Part shown: positions 19,945 through 32,258 of the stretch, piece after piece
Numbering within the stretch: the first letter of the stretch is position 1
Layout: every line of letters starts with the position of its first letter
NCBI RefSeq assembly: GCF_027942865.1
Contig: NC_134508.1
Location: 39,677,466 to 39,741,465, forward strand
Source of the DNA: Odontesthes bonariensis
Taxonomy: Eukaryota > Chordata > Actinopteri > Atheriniformes > Atherinopsidae
Direction of reading: 5' to 3'
DNA length: 64,000 nt
The notes under the pieces: model-generated
The model's input: only the letters and a program-made list of their open reading frames with translations
Databases searched by the model: none
Told to the model about the DNA's origin: nothing
Translations under genes and position numbers: made by a program

Positions 19945-22415
19945 GACTCTGAGCCGCATCTTTGTTGAAGAAAGTGTGACGATGACCCCGTTTCACAGAT
20001 TAAAACAGATTTGTGGATCGGACTTGTGTCGAACCACTGCCTGAACCAGATCCATGTTTAAAGATAGAACAATCATTTGGCTTTATTGTTTTATTAGTCT
20101 GACATTACTCTGCTCAGACCTTTGCTCTCCATGGAAATCCCACTAGTGTTTGATGGATCGGGTGATTCAGCAAAACACGTATGCAAACCAGTGTGCACAC
20201 CACCGGGCTGGTCGCCATAGTAACTAGGCTGGGGGCAAGGCTGCTGTCGCTGTGACTCAGCTTGTTGCCGGGTGAATCAGTAAAAAACACCCAGACAAAC
20301 TCAACATCTGAGCGCCTTGTGTTTATATGCTTGTTGCTATAAGACACAACAGCTGACTTGGACTGAGGCTCTGTCCCCGTCTGTCTTTTTTCTGAAGAGG
20401 TAAGGTGCCCCATCAAGGAGCAGAAGTCACCGAGCCATCCAAACGGCCCCCAACGCCACAGCTAAAGGGCTAGATGACCTCTTGTTTTTGTTAAAAGAAA
20501 AAAATTAACACAAACAGAGAGGAAGGGCCAAGTGATAAGGCCAAGAGGAGGAACTGTGATTGGCTTTAGTATGAACAGCCTGCATTTAGGATAAAATATG
20601 AATTCAGTTATGACAGAATACTATCATCAGTGGCTCATATTCCAGTGGTTTCCTGTTGCTCGACCCAATTGAAACACACTCAAAAATGCCACTTGAATAT
20701 CCAAGAAATACACACTTTGAAATAGTATTAGGCAAATATAGTGACACTGTTAAGTGTGTTTTAGTGTTTAAAATTGGAAATTGTACCTTAAACTGCACAC
20801 ATCTCTGGAGTTTATTAGGGTCAATTACCTAAAGTGGCCTACATGCAAACTATTTACAAAACACAGTGTTCAGTGAAAAAAAGAATTAAATATTCACATC
20901 GTTATTTGCCTCAATGTTAAGGTGAAAACAAACACACTCTGGTTTCTTAGGTGCTGTTTTCCTTAAAATAACTCTCCATACACTTAATTTACAAAAAAAA
21001 TATGTGAATGCTACACAGAATTTTATGGCCTTATAACAAATAATTTCATTGTGGGGTTCTTAAATTCCAGTTGAACTGAGATGAAAGTCGTATAGCAACA
21101 GCACAATAGCAACAGTAAATTGTCTTGTGTGTACTCAAACTTGCAAAGAGAGAGGAGATGGATAGAAATGTATAGGAAAACAATTGGTCCTGCTTAGTTG
21201 TTCCTGCTGCAAAATGAAGACAGCCAGCGTGGTGTTGATTAAAGCACGATCCTTAAGTATTTTGTGGCAGGCAGAGTGGTTTCTCTGAAGCCAAACGTCA
21301 CGTGGTTCAGTACAGACAAGTCTTGCAGGTGAGTAAAATATCTAAGTCAGGGAGCCCTCGGCACAAAGCACACATAGCTTTATGATCCAGCTGCCGCTGA
21401 ACATCACTGCCCACCTACACTCTGGCGGCCTAAAGTCCGGATAAATAAGGAAAAAGCTGCACAGCCGAAGGGGAATTTAATGAAAATGGAGTCAGCATTT
21501 TTTAACCAATGTTTTCTTGTAGCCTTGGCCTTTATTTTCTTCATTAAAAATCATAATTTCCACTTTTATATGATTCACTTGCCAGAGTAAACGGTGTATA
21601 GGGTGATTATGTGTATTTACCTTCTGTATATTCTGTTTATTAATACGTGTTTCCACTAATTCATTTACCGACAAACTGGACTCTCTTATCAAACCGCATC
21701 CACTTCTCTGTTAGTCTTTTTAAAAGTTTCCTTACCTTTGTCTGCTTTTGCAAAATGTTTTATTTTACCTTCAGTGACTCCGCCCCGCCTAACTGCCGCG
21801 TCCTCAACGCACAACAACCCTCCACCATTCAAGAGACACGCAGGAGCATCAAGAGAGCACAACTCTGCGTAAACCGGAAGTAGAACGACCTCAAAAATAA
21901 CAGTCCGAGCAAAGTAAACATTTCTTTTAGTGATTAGTTTAACAATTTAACATGAATAGAAATGAACTTATTTACTTATTTTAAGTTCAAACTAACAACA
22001 GTTATTTACAGATAAATACGTTACATAAAAATGATACATTAGATATAAAATAATGCTGCATTTTCACCAAAATATGAAGTGTTTACTGATCTTGATGTTG
22101 TTTAAATATACATAGTGATCCACCAGCTGCCGATCACAAACACTGATTGATAGACTGAAATATAAGCTATTTATTTCTAAGCTATTTATTTATTTCTAAA
22201 TAAGATTTAGAAATAAATTCTTATCATATAGATATGCATTTGTATGTGTCGTACAATAATAACCCCTCACTTGGCTATTATCAGTATTTATAGATAATCC
22301 ATTATATTCCATATCTAATAGATTGGGATTTTATTTAATGATATTTCTGTTATTTTTCATGTGCAGTGTGTTTCAGTTATTATTTTCCAGTACTGAGTGC
22401 TAGTCTTTACTCTTT
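19945..22415. other. Intergenic DNA, no gene recognised
   Basis: Lies between the palindrome and mtss1. A 100-codon minus-strand frame at 20114-20416 has no known domain. No repeat boundaries could be fixed. Confidence 0.35.
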
Positions 22416-22490
22416 TGTTGCTGTAACTTTTTGGAATTTCTCCTTGTTGGATGAATAAAGGTCTATCTTATCTTATCTCAATCCCTTTTA
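22416..22490 (+). repeat. LINE/SINE 3' tail with TCTTA repeats
   Basis: GTTGCTGTAACTTTTTGGAA, then GAATAAAGGTCTATCTTATC and further TTATC units: the common 3' terminus of fish non-LTR elements. The body upstream is not recognisable. Confidence 0.5.
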
Positions 22491-22851
22491 ATCACATAAA
22501 GACCATAACAACAGATCTGTGGTCACCAGTGAACACAGTGTGAAGATGTTTGATAAAACACTGTTGTGCTTTGGTAAAGTGTATTCTTTTCAGGGCTCTT
22601 TGCAGGTCTTGAAATTTTGATTTTAGGAATAAAAGAAGTTAGTTTTTTATTATTGACTGTGGAAATTCGTGATTAGATCAACAATATCTACAAATAACAA
22701 AAAAAATCTTTGTCTGTAATGGTAGGTCATCATCATCGAACTTTATTTCAGACACACAGAAGTCCATTCATTTGAAGAGCAACAATAAAATAACAAAAAA
22801 CACAATATCTCATCTCATAAAGTCTACAGTGATGTAGTTAATACAAGCACA

Positions 22852-22852
<1 letters not shown>

Positions 22853-22943
<91 letters not shown>
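22853..22943. repeat. (ATCT)n microsatellite
   Basis: About 22 uninterrupted tetranucleotide units over 91 bases. It ends about 850 bases before the mtss1 start codon, just before the CpG-richer first-exon region. Confidence 0.98.
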
Positions 22944-22949
22944 GTTGGC

Positions 22950-23787
22950 TTTTACTTTGAAACACTGTACCGGATGTTTTCTTCGTCACTTCGCTTACCT
23001 TCACGCGGGGCTCCCGCACTCATTCACTTCAGGTTAGGACTCCTGTAGGAGTAACGTTCGGAAAACGGCCACCCGCTTCGTCAAAACTTGCAAGAAAACA
23101 GAGCGAAATCACTTGGATACACCTCTGGAGACACCGACTGAGGGTTTCAAATCCAAGCTGGACACCAGATAAGAGTTATTTGGACCAACCGATTGATCGC
23201 GGACTGTGCGCGCGCGTATGTTTGTGTTCGCGTTTGGACACACGCACGGTCACAGGTTGCTAACGGAGTTACTTAACCACTCACTCCAGCTAGCCAAGTT
23301 AGCAAGGAGCGGTTAGCTGTGCTTTCCGTTTACTGGGACTAAAACCAGCCAGAGGCCAGACTCTGAAACCTGACAGACGTTTTCCAGACAGTCTGCTGTA
23401 TGATTCAGTCATGATGTGGTGTTTTTTGGGACGTTTATCAAGTTGGCCGGCGTTTAGCATCGGCTGACTACAGCCATACGTTAGTGCGAGCTGCTCCGAT
23501 CTGGATTTTACTCCCGTGTGTGTTTTTCCTAGTTTTTTTTCCTCCTTTTCCACTGGTGTTTTTGGTCGTTTCTTTTAAAGTAGACTTTGCCCTCGGGGTG
23601 TTGTAACTAACCCCGCAGCCACCCACCCGCCGCCCCCTGCACTAAATAAAAAAAAAAAGCCTCTATTGATTCCTCTGTTGGAGTATTTAAAAACTCGCCT
23701 TGAAGTTTTTTGGGGGGAGGTAAGGAAAAAAAGAAAAAGTTTACGTGTTGGGAGGTTCAGGAGGATTTTTTTCCGAGCCTGTGGAAA
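22950..23787 (+). promoter_or_regulatory. mtss1 promoter / 5' UTR, CpG-richer region
   Basis: GC content and CpG density rise compared with the surrounding AT-rich DNA (CGCGGGG, CGCGCGCGT near 23211, CCGCCGCCCC near 23630) and fall off before the start codon. A promoter with a long 5' UTR is inferred from position. No TATA box is evident and no transcription start can be fixed. Confidence 0.55.
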
Positions 23788-23859
23788 ATGGATGCGGGTA
23801 TAGAGAAGGAATGCAGCGCCTTGGGAGGGCTCTTCCAGCTCATCATGAACGACATGAAG
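23788..23859 (+). CDS. mtss1: mtss1 coding exon 1 (I-BAR domain start)
   Basis: Encodes 24 residues: MDAGIEKECSALGGLFQLIM, then NDMK. The EKECSALGGLFQ block is the hallmark N-terminus of MTSS1; MTSS2 has Gly in place of that Ser. The ATG has a good context (AAAATGG) and is the first ATG in a frame that stays open upstream. The exon ends in phase 0 at AAG followed by the donor GTAAAT. MTSS1 is an actin-regulating scaffold whose I-BAR (IMD) domain binds PI(4,5)P2-rich membrane and induces negative curvature; its C-terminal WH2 motif lies beyond this window. Paralogue identity (mtss1 versus a fish-specific duplicate) is not certain. Confidence 0.9.
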
Positions 23860-25929
23860 GTAAATAACATGTTCAATTTACTTGTTTGTTCCGTACTAAT
23901 AATCTCCCTCGATTTCTCTCATCGCCTTTTATGCTTTTACGTTTGTATTTACAAAAGTTGATCTGCACGCTTTGCACCTTTAGACGCATTTTCCACTTTT
24001 TGGGATCATCTTTTTGCATCATTTTCCGGCCATTTGTCATCATAGTTTAGTATTTTATGTGCAGGCTCTTCTTGTAAAGATCACGGTTTATGTGCTTAAT
24101 GACACAAAGGCGTTCATGGAGTTCCATTCATTCCTAATGGAGATTTCCTCTATTGCTTCACTTAACAATTACAGTCACCCGAATAAAATGTCCATGTTTG
24201 CATTTCCTCCTAACTTGATGGCTTTCATAATCTCATACTTCATGGACTGAGTCATAACGTGCTTACAAGCTGGAAACTATGCTTTAATAGGTCATAATCA
24301 ACAAATCATGACAGCGGAGATGCGTATAAACATTGACATTTTGGTTACAAATAACTGGATGTTGAATATGAGGATGTGAGTGCTGGTGATGTTGATTGGG
24401 TAATGACTGAGCTGAGGTTAAAGCTGGAATTGGGCCATCTGAGAGGGTAACAGGGCTGGATGGGGGTGGATTTTACCAGCTGTGCGCTCTTTGATGTTTG
24501 TCAAGCGGCTGCCCTTTTCTGTCTGTCTGTCAGTGTTTCACTGCTCTCAGATGTTCATCGTTAGCAGCTCTCTTTTCGAGTTGCATCTTTTTTCCTTCTT
24601 CTTTTTGACCAAAACAACCAGCAGAGACTGGTGCTGTTGGGGTTGTTTGGGGGAAATATCTGTGCTAACTGGAGACTGACTGACTCCTTTTACTGGACAG
24701 TTTTATCGCTTTTCAGAAAAGATTCAGATGAATTCATTTTCTTGGAAAATCTTCTCTAAAATCACAAAAAAACAGTTGAAAGGCTCCTGGTTTTGCTACT
24801 ATCAGTTTTTATTGAATGTGTCCTTTTATAATCTAAGCTATCAGTGCTGTTTGCTGCCTGAAATGTTCATTATTGGAGAGATTATAGTGCTTATTGACAT
24901 GCTTTCTGGAAAACGGTGTACACTGCATTACAGTCAAAATACCTCAGTAATGAGATGTGTTAGTTTGCTTCCACCAAACTCACTGTAATCTTCGTGTTTG
25001 TCACCTGTCTATAAGACTTACACAAGATTTAATCATTTGTATAAAAGTGATGAAATATTAGTTGCTATTTTCATTCATTATGATATTACCAGGTGTTAAA
25101 AGAGCGGCGCTATCACTGCAGAGCTTCAAGTTGCCCACAGATTAAAATAATCAAGCTTATTAGAGTCAGTGTTTGTGTCGTTAACCACAGTTCCCAGGGA
25201 ACATGTCATCAAAGTGGTGCTGTACTGGGATGAGCACAGACATTAGGGAATGGGCTGACGTAAAGACTCGAAATGTTCTTCTGAAACAAAGAGTTACTGA
25301 CCTATATGTGAGGCAGTAAAGGGGAAGTGATGCCGAAGTTTTTCAAACGTGGGTACACCCCCTTAAACGAGCCAATTAAAGTGTTTTCCAAAGCTCATGA
25401 AACCCGGACTAACACAGCCAGATAATGCAGCTGATCATTGAATCACTCCTGCATGTATTCACTCAGATGGGCCATCTTTTTGTAAACATGGTAAAGCTAA
25501 AGTGTGTTTATATGCAGCCAAAACTCCCAAGAAAAGCCGCATTCATACACAAGTGTTTGTATTTATTTATTCAGACTGAAATTCATTTGTGGTCACATGA
25601 AATGTTTTCACACTGCGTTCTGATAAAACCCTGATTTAATAGCTGGAGCATCATCTGGCAAACTCACCATTCAATTACCGGTACCTGAAAGATGGCGTCT
25701 GTGCAGTAAATTCGGTTAGCCCATACTTACATGCACAATGATTTCCCGCAGAGAAAGTTAGATGCAACGAATGTCTTGAACAATTTCAGTGCCTCAAATT
25801 CAGTGTGGGATTGTGGTTATTGCACATATTTTTCACTACATCCTACAAATGCTTCGAGCTCCACTTCCGCTGCAGCATCTCGGTAAAGTATGAGCGGACA
25901 TAAATTATGAAGGCACCAGACTGGTCATA

Positions 25930-26669
25930 AGCCACTTTCGGACTGTAGGAACCTTTGGCAGTTCTTATAACCTTTTAATCCACGGGGCCGTTTTCTCCCG
26001 CATTCGGACATACAGGAACTCGGGACCATCTCCCTCAGTTCCTATAACCCTTTCAGCTCCTTCTCCGAGGCTGGGTCTTTTCAGGGTTCTATAGGAACAC
26101 ATCTGCCGGAGGTGTTTGGTGGTCGGTAGCTACGCCCCTTGTCATGCAGTCACGGCTGAAATTTTTCCTCATACGACACAGACACAACGGCGCGTGTTTA
26201 ATAAGTTAAACTTACACGTTGTCTCCTTTGCCTGCGATACTCTGCTCTCCTTTCTTCCTTCATGAAATGAAAAAGTATCGCCTTCGCTCGATCCTTCGTC
26301 TCCTGACTCTCTCTGTGAGCTCTTCCAGCCTCGATATTAGACGCCTGATGTGATCGTCCATGATTAATATCACCATCATGCAGACCATGAACACAGTGGC
26401 CTCCTAGCTCTCCATATTAGCTTCTTTGTGGTGTTTTTTCTTCTCTCCTTACTTTTACCGGGTTTTGTTTTGTTGTTGAATGTGGCGCTAAAGTAACACG
26501 TCACTGACGCAGACGGCTGCGCGCGGCGCATTAGTCCCGACCTGGTCCCGACTTATGTGCGAATGCAGACTGAAACAGTTCCGCTGGGGAAGGACAGTTA
26601 TCAGAACGAAATTCGAGGAGGACCGTTCTTATAACTGCGTTCTTAGAACGGCTCTGTCCGAAAGCGGCT
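25930..26669. mobile_element. Harbinger-type MITE, 740 bp
   Basis: Inverted termini AGCCACTTTCGGAC and GTCCGAAAGCGGCT, with one mismatch, flanked by a 3-bp duplication ATA (25927-25929 and 26670-26672). A 3-bp target fits PIF/Harbinger. Internal segments repeat the theme GTTCTTATAAC. No transposase. Confidence 0.8.
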
Positions 26670-26790
26670 ATAGTTGGCTTTGGGTGCTAGCTTTGTTGTG
26701 TATATGAAGCTACGAGGTGCAGTTGGGGATAAATGAAGTGGAAGAAATTAGTTTCCTGTTGGTGTGGCAGCAGATAAACCCCTCGCAGAG

Positions 26791-26841
26791 CGGCTGCTGC
26801 ATGATCTCGGCTGCTGCATGATCTCGGCTGCTGCATGATCC
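26791..26841. repeat. 17-bp tandem repeat, three copies
   Basis: Three head-to-tail units of CGGCTGCTGCATGATCT (last base C in the third), ending two bases before the target duplication of the hAT element at 26852. Confidence 0.95.
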
Positions 26842-26851
26842 CGGCTACGAC

Positions 26852-27812
26852 TAGGGGTGCGCGATCTGACGATATAAAATCGTGACTGGCGAGGATGACT
26901 GGAGAATCGCAGGCGATCTACCAAATTAGAGAAACCGTATAGATCGCCTTTGCCAATCAGCGCAACGATTTATTTTTTTCTTTAATGCTGGTTCCCGCCG
27001 ATGCGGCAGACGTAGGGCGTCCTTAACCTAACCGACCAATCATAGCTAACTGTGCGTCATGACACTTTCTTACGCGCCTCCATGTTGTGTTTGTAAATAC
27101 TTAGAAAACGCATGGACAGCCATGGCTGAAAGCCAAGCAGACGAGCTGGTGAAGAAGAGGAAATCCACCTCTGTAATTTGAAATTGGTTCGGGTTTTCTT
27201 CTACCCTAACCCACTGCTGCTGGTCCACATCAGGAATGGGAACAGCAGCAGCGGCACCATCCACGGCACATCCATAGCGGCGCACGGGAGAAACTCACGG
27301 CCAGCAGCAGCACTCTGGGTCGGATGAGGAAACCGCTAGCTCGTAAGCTAACTACGGTGCAAGAGAAAAGGGATGCACCGCGACCGTGACAAACATTACA
27401 CAGTTGAAAAGTATTCCTTTAGGGTGCTCTGGTGATGGCAGTGCGTGACTGTGGCTGCAGTAAATGAACATGCAGCTTTGCTCATCTGTTGCTAAATGGC
27501 ATCATGAGGTGGAGTCAAGTCGTCATCAGTGGTTCGTTTTTCTATTTCCGGTTGCTTCACTCACTGTGTCAGATGTCATCAATTAGATCATTATTTTTCA
27601 TCTTGAATTGGGTTACAGTTGAATTACAATGTGTTGATTGCCAAATTCTTTCTTTTACTCCTTAGCTCTTCTGTGGTTCAGCATGTCGACTTAACTCTAC
27701 TGTAATTGGTCTTTTTTTTTTTTTGGATGGAAGATCGTGATGAAAAAATCGAAATCGTGATTTTATGCAAAAAAATCGTGATACAACATTTTTTCCATAT
27801 CGCCCACCCCTA
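26852..27812. mobile_element. hAT element with decayed BED-finger gene, 961 bp
   Basis: Termini TAGGGGTGCGCGAT and ATCGCCCACCCCTA are inverted repeats, flanked by an 8-bp duplication GCTACGAC / GCTACAAC (26844-26851 and 27813-27820; one mismatch). Subterminal AAAATCGTGA repeats occur at both ends. The size and termini resemble the hAT at 10686, so the two are related non-autonomous families. Confidence 0.9.
27122..27300 (+). pseudogene. BED-type zinc finger remnant of a hAT transposase (ZBED-like)
   Basis: From the ATG at 27122 the frame reads MAESQADELVKKRKSTSVI, stop, NWFGF. This matches the start of ZBED1-like hAT transposases (LVKKKxSxSVIWxWFGF), with the Trp codon turned into TGA. The Cys and His ligands are not recoverable downstream, so only the first part of the finger remains. 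Confidence 0.65.
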
Positions 27813-28292
27813 GCTACAACTGAACGTGTAAATTACATTTACAAGTCATTATAGATGTAAACAATTTACTTGGAACGGGGGGGGGGGCTGTTAGAGCAAT
27901 AACGAAGCTGTTTAAGAGCTGTAACACTTTTTACATTATTAACTATTTACATTAACAACCAGTAGGTGTCGCAATTCAATGTTATCAATGCCGTCCTTTA
28001 ATGTCTGAGCCTGGCAAAGCATTATTACTTCGGTTTAAAAAAAATAAAATATTTTTTTTTGTTTTTGCGAACGTTGGCAAGGCGGCAGTGCGAGTGTGCT
28101 AAGGCGGCCGCCTTGACTATAATGCGCTGCGGGAAACACTGCAGTCAAAAGCCAGATGTTAAAGGGTAATAATGGGTTTTTTGACCAATACAAAAGGCTT
28201 AAAAAGTTGGTTAGGGTGTTTTTATAGCCAATGATGTGATGATCGTTTTGTTCTGGCAACACAGCTCTGACCTGTTGGAGCAAGAAAACTTA

Positions 28293-29039
28293 GGTGCTGT
28301 TTACACATACCCGGGTATTTTGATAAACGCATATTTTCTAACCTTCGTTTGCAAAAATAACTAGGTGCACACATCCCCGTTTTTAAAAAAAAAAAACACG
28401 TCTACATTGATCAGCATAAATACGCTATCAAGAGCTGTTAAATTACGCCAAGCCTGACGGTGGCAGTGTTAGAACAATGAGAATTCCACACAAGCCAATC
28501 AGAAGCCTAATAGAGAACCGCTGACAGGAAGAACTTCCAGATCCTTTTCAAGAAGAAAGTATGGCGCCAGGCTCATGTGTGTGGACTGACAGCGAGACTG
28601 AGTTACTTTTAAACGTTGCGCTGGACTATAAAACTGCTAAAGCCCTGAAAATTGTATGACTGTAATTTTCAAAATCACACAAGAGAGTATAGCTCTCAAC
28701 AACAGAAATGCTGCTAGTACCTCCATGCTTTCCAGATAAACAATGGACGGAGAGAATGGCGTTTTCACGCTAGCATCCTGCCAACATGGCGGATAGGGGC
28801 GGGGCTCTGTACTATGACGACAACTCCTCATTCTCAATTGCCCAAAACTCCGTTTTTGTCTCTTTCAACCAGTTTATACACAAACGCTAAACTGAGTTTT
28901 TAAAAAATCTCCACTTTTGCCAGAGTTTTTTTATGCTTCGTTTTCGGAGGAAAAAACTCCGTTTGTGTATAAACGAAAGGCACAAACGAAGGGAAAGGTC
29001 TTCGTTTATCAAAATACCCGGGTATGTGTAAACAGCACC
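28293..29039 (+). mobile_element. Harbinger-type element copy A, 747 bp
   Basis: Long perfect terminal inverted repeats begin GGTGCTGTTTACACATACCC and continue through CGGGTATTTTGATAAACG. They are flanked by a 3-bp duplication TTA (28290-28292 and 29040-29042). At 28561-28659 it encodes a Myb/SANT-like start (VWTDSETELLLNVALDYK), the Harbinger accessory protein, cut short by a stop. Confidence 0.92.
28561..28659 (+). pseudogene. Harbinger Myb-like protein N-terminal fragment
   Basis: MAPGSCVWTDSETELLLNVA, then LDYKTAKALKIV and a stop. The Trp-Thr-Asp-x-Glu-x-Glu-Leu-Leu-Leu pattern is the first helix of the Myb/SANT-like domain in Harbinger accessory proteins. The rest of the gene is deleted. 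Confidence 0.6.
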
Positions 29040-29103
29040 TTAACCTCAAGGGCTGCTCCATGGGAGGCTTCCATGAATCAGATGTTCTGAGCATGGAGAA
29101 TAA

Positions 29104-29680
29104 GGTGCTGTTTACACATACCCGGGTATTTTGATAAACGCATATTTTCTAACCTTCGTTTTCAAAAAAAACTTGGTGCACACAGCCCCGTTTTTAAAAA
29201 AAACCACGTCTACATTGATACGCATAAATACGCTATCAGGAGCTGTTAAATTACGCCAAGCCTGACGGTGGTATGGCCGGGCTCTGTCTGCCAACAGAAG
29301 CTCCGCAATTGCTGCTCTCCACGCCGTAATGCGCCTTTGTTGTTCAATACATTGTATGACTGTAATTTTCAAAATCACACAAGCGAGTATAGCTCTCAAC
29401 AACAGAAATGCTGCTAGTACCTCCATGCTTGCCAGATAGGGGCGGGGCTCTGTACTATGACGACAACTCCGCATTCCATTCTGAAAACTCCGTTTTTGTC
29501 TCTTTCAACCAGTTTACACACAAAGGCTAAACTGAGTTTTTAAAAAATCTCCACTTTTGCCGGAGTTTTTTTTTAGCTTCGTTTTCGGAGGAAAAAACTC
29601 CGTTTGTGTATAAACGAAAGGCACAAACGAAGGGAAAGGTCTTCGTTTTTCAAAATACCCGGGTATGTGTAAACAGCACC
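29104..29680 (+). mobile_element. Harbinger-type element copy B, 577 bp
   Basis: Same termini as copy A, flanked by a TAA duplication (29101-29103 and 29681-29683), so it is an independent insertion only 64 bases from copy A. It lacks about 170 internal bases present in copy A, including the Myb-like start. Both share the TTCGTTTTCGGAGGAAAAAA block. Confidence 0.92.
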
Positions 29681-30690
29681 TAAGTCATCACCTCCAGGTG
29701 TTTCTAAGCAGTTTTTACAGAGAAGTGTGATTGCTGTCACGTAGAAGGTGTGGTGCTGTTTGCTTGGTCTGTAACACTGTGAGAGTGACATACTGTGAGA
29801 GTATGCCAGGTCACCAATATTTACTTGAATGATTGCATAAAAGGATTAACGAATTTTACCTGCTTGAACAATTGCGGCCTTTTTTAAAATATCCTCTGAT
29901 AATTGGTAAATGCCTGAGGGAGCGCAGGGGTTTGTCAGGGAGGTACTGATAAACCACAGATGATGATTCAGTCTTCAGAAAAAACAGAATATTGTGTAAG
30001 AGTGGATCCTCTAATGACTCACAGGAGTCGTGGTTGCAATTCTGTAAATTATTTTTGATGTCCGGGTCCAAAAAACCCGCTTGGTTGGTGTCGGGTGAAA
30101 CTGTATGCTACCTGAGAGGCTACCGGTCAGAGCTCTGTAAGATGGAGAATCCAAGGAAAATGTGGGTGTTCTCATATTCAGAAGTTAACACATTTTGCAT
30201 GCAGCGTGATGGAACTTGCAGACATCCTGTAGTGAGAACAGTGAGCAGCACACATGAGTCACCTCTGCTGTCAGATAACAAGGAAGAGGGATGGTTTGGT
30301 GGATTGTGTGTGTGAAATGAGCTGTGTGTGAGTTTCAGAGCTTGTGGCATCATATCCTGGTATTTAACCAGCATGGCACAGAACCAATAGGGGCACTCCT
30401 GCCATCTGCTGCGTGGACACACACACACAGAAGTCATGTCTAATTAAGTAGAGAGTTGCTGTTCAGATAAAAGTCTCCTCAGGGCACCATAACATGCCAT
30501 TAAAGAGCTCACACTCTTTAATAAGCAAAGAGACATGAGGGCGCAGAGGCTTGTCGCTGATTGTAGGTCATTTTGTAAACTTAACAGAACTGCCTTTTAT
30601 AGTCAAGGAGATGATTTTAACACTGACATTAAAGCCATATGTGGTAGTTATCTTCTGATACCCTGGATTTTTATTTTCTGGAGATATTAC

Positions 30691-31380
30691 TTAAAGGGAT
30701 AGTTCGCCTCTTTTGACATGAAGCTGTATGACATCCCATATTAGCAATATCATTTATGAACATTGACTTACCCCTGCTGTGTATTGTGAGCCGAGTTCCA
30801 GCCTCGTTTTGGCGTTGACGAAGGTAGTCCGGCTAGTTTGCTAGGGTCACGAAAATAAAGCGTCTTGCTTCTCAAAACAATATGCGTTCCAAAGAGTAAT
30901 ACATTTGCATCACAAAATCGTCCCTCCAGAAAAAGTCAGACCTCACATCGCTTGGCGCTATTTTTGCCTCCCTTGATATCAATGCGTTCAGCCACCTAGC
31001 GATAGCTGCACCTGTTACGGTGTTTACTGCTCGAAAGCAAGGGACTGCTCAGTCTGCTCTTCGGTCTGCATAGTTTACACAGCCCGTAGTGACAAAGGTA
31101 GAGAGAAATAGCGCCAAGCGATTGTGAGGTGTGACTTTTTCTGGAGGGACGATTTTGTGATGCAAATGTATTACTCTTTTGAACGCATATTGTTTTGAGA
31201 AGCGAGGCACTTTATTTTCGGGACCCTAGCAAACTAGCTGGACTACCTTCGTCAAAGCCAAAACGAGGCTGGAACTCGGCTCACAGGACGCAGCAGGGGG
31301 TAAGTCAATGTTCATAAATGATATTGCTAATCTGGGATGTCATACAGCTTCATGTCAAAAGAGGCAAACTATCCCTTTAA
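30691..31380. mobile_element. TTAA-flanked foldback element, 690 bp
   Basis: TTAA at both ends (30691-30694 and 31377-31380) encloses very long inverted arms, about 275 bp each (30695-30970 and 31103-31376), that match with scattered differences. The end sequence is AGGGATAGTT(C/T)GCCTC. It could fold into one extended hairpin. The TTAA target suggests Kolobok or piggyBac type. No coding capacity. Confidence 0.9.
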
Positions 31381-31693
31381 TGCAGACCAAGAGGGACGAC
31401 TGAAAGCACAACACCAACGTCCAAGGTCTGAAGAAAAATACACTTTAAAAGTCACACGAACTGCAGCTTCAATGCATGAACTGTAACGTGGACACACATG
31501 TAACCGCTATGGAGAAGATGAGATGATACTAACATTGCTTCATTACTGTAGCTAAAAGCAGGGATTGTTGTCAGCTTCATGAAGGTGCGTAAGTCAAACT
31601 TTGCCGTGAACATGCAGTGTAACCGAGTGTCTCTGCAGCCATTTTTATCAAGAGCCCATTCTGTGCTGCAAACAGCCTGTGTGCTTGAATGAA

Positions 31694-31804
31694 ATATATA
31701 GGCTAAGCATTGGTCTGAAACACGCTGGAGATATATAGGCTAAGCATTGGTCTGAAACACGCTGGAGATATATAGGCTAAGCATTGGTCTGAAACACGCT
31801 GGAG
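31694..31804. repeat. 37-bp tandem repeat, three perfect copies
   Basis: Units 31694-31730, 31731-31767 and 31768-31804 begin ATATATAGGCTAAGCATTGG and end CACGCTGGAG without visible differences, implying recent expansion. Confidence 0.97.
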
Positions 31805-32258
31805 GCATGCTGGTCTGGTGAAAGGTGTTATTATTGGAGGTTATTCATGTAATTTTTAGCTTTAATTCATGACCAGGAGATCTCACCTGCTGTCAGAGCT
31901 GCAGTCAAATTTGTGATTGTAATGATGCTGCATCCTGTGGCTCAAACTGTAAGCTTGTTACTGTCACTTCAGACTGTGACATGAGACGTAAAACCAGATC
32001 ATTCTGTTGGTATTCCGCTTACCCGGCTCCATATTTTTGTCCCTGCATTCTGTAAATGACTACTGTGGTGTGGTCAGCAGTGTGACAGACCTTCTGCTGA
32101 CTGTTGGTTAAGCCTCAACGTTGTTCCTTCCTCTCCATGCTCCTACACTGTCTTGTCTTTATGCAGCACAACTCCAATACTTAGTTTTTTCCTGGGATGC
32201 AGATTTTGGTTTCCACTGGTCAGACAGCTGCAGTTCAGAATATCCAAGTTAAAGTACC

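Noticed and set aside
20114-20416. A possible 100-aa gene between the palindrome and mtss1.
   Set aside because: No domain, no Kozak or splice support; a single unannotated frame is not enough.
22853-22943. A CRISPR-like or centromeric array.
   Set aside because: Plain ATCT microsatellite without spacers.
23710-23787. An N-terminal extension of mtss1 upstream of the ATG.
   Set aside because: The frame is open but has no ATG, and known MTSS1 proteins start at the equivalent of the ATG at 23788.
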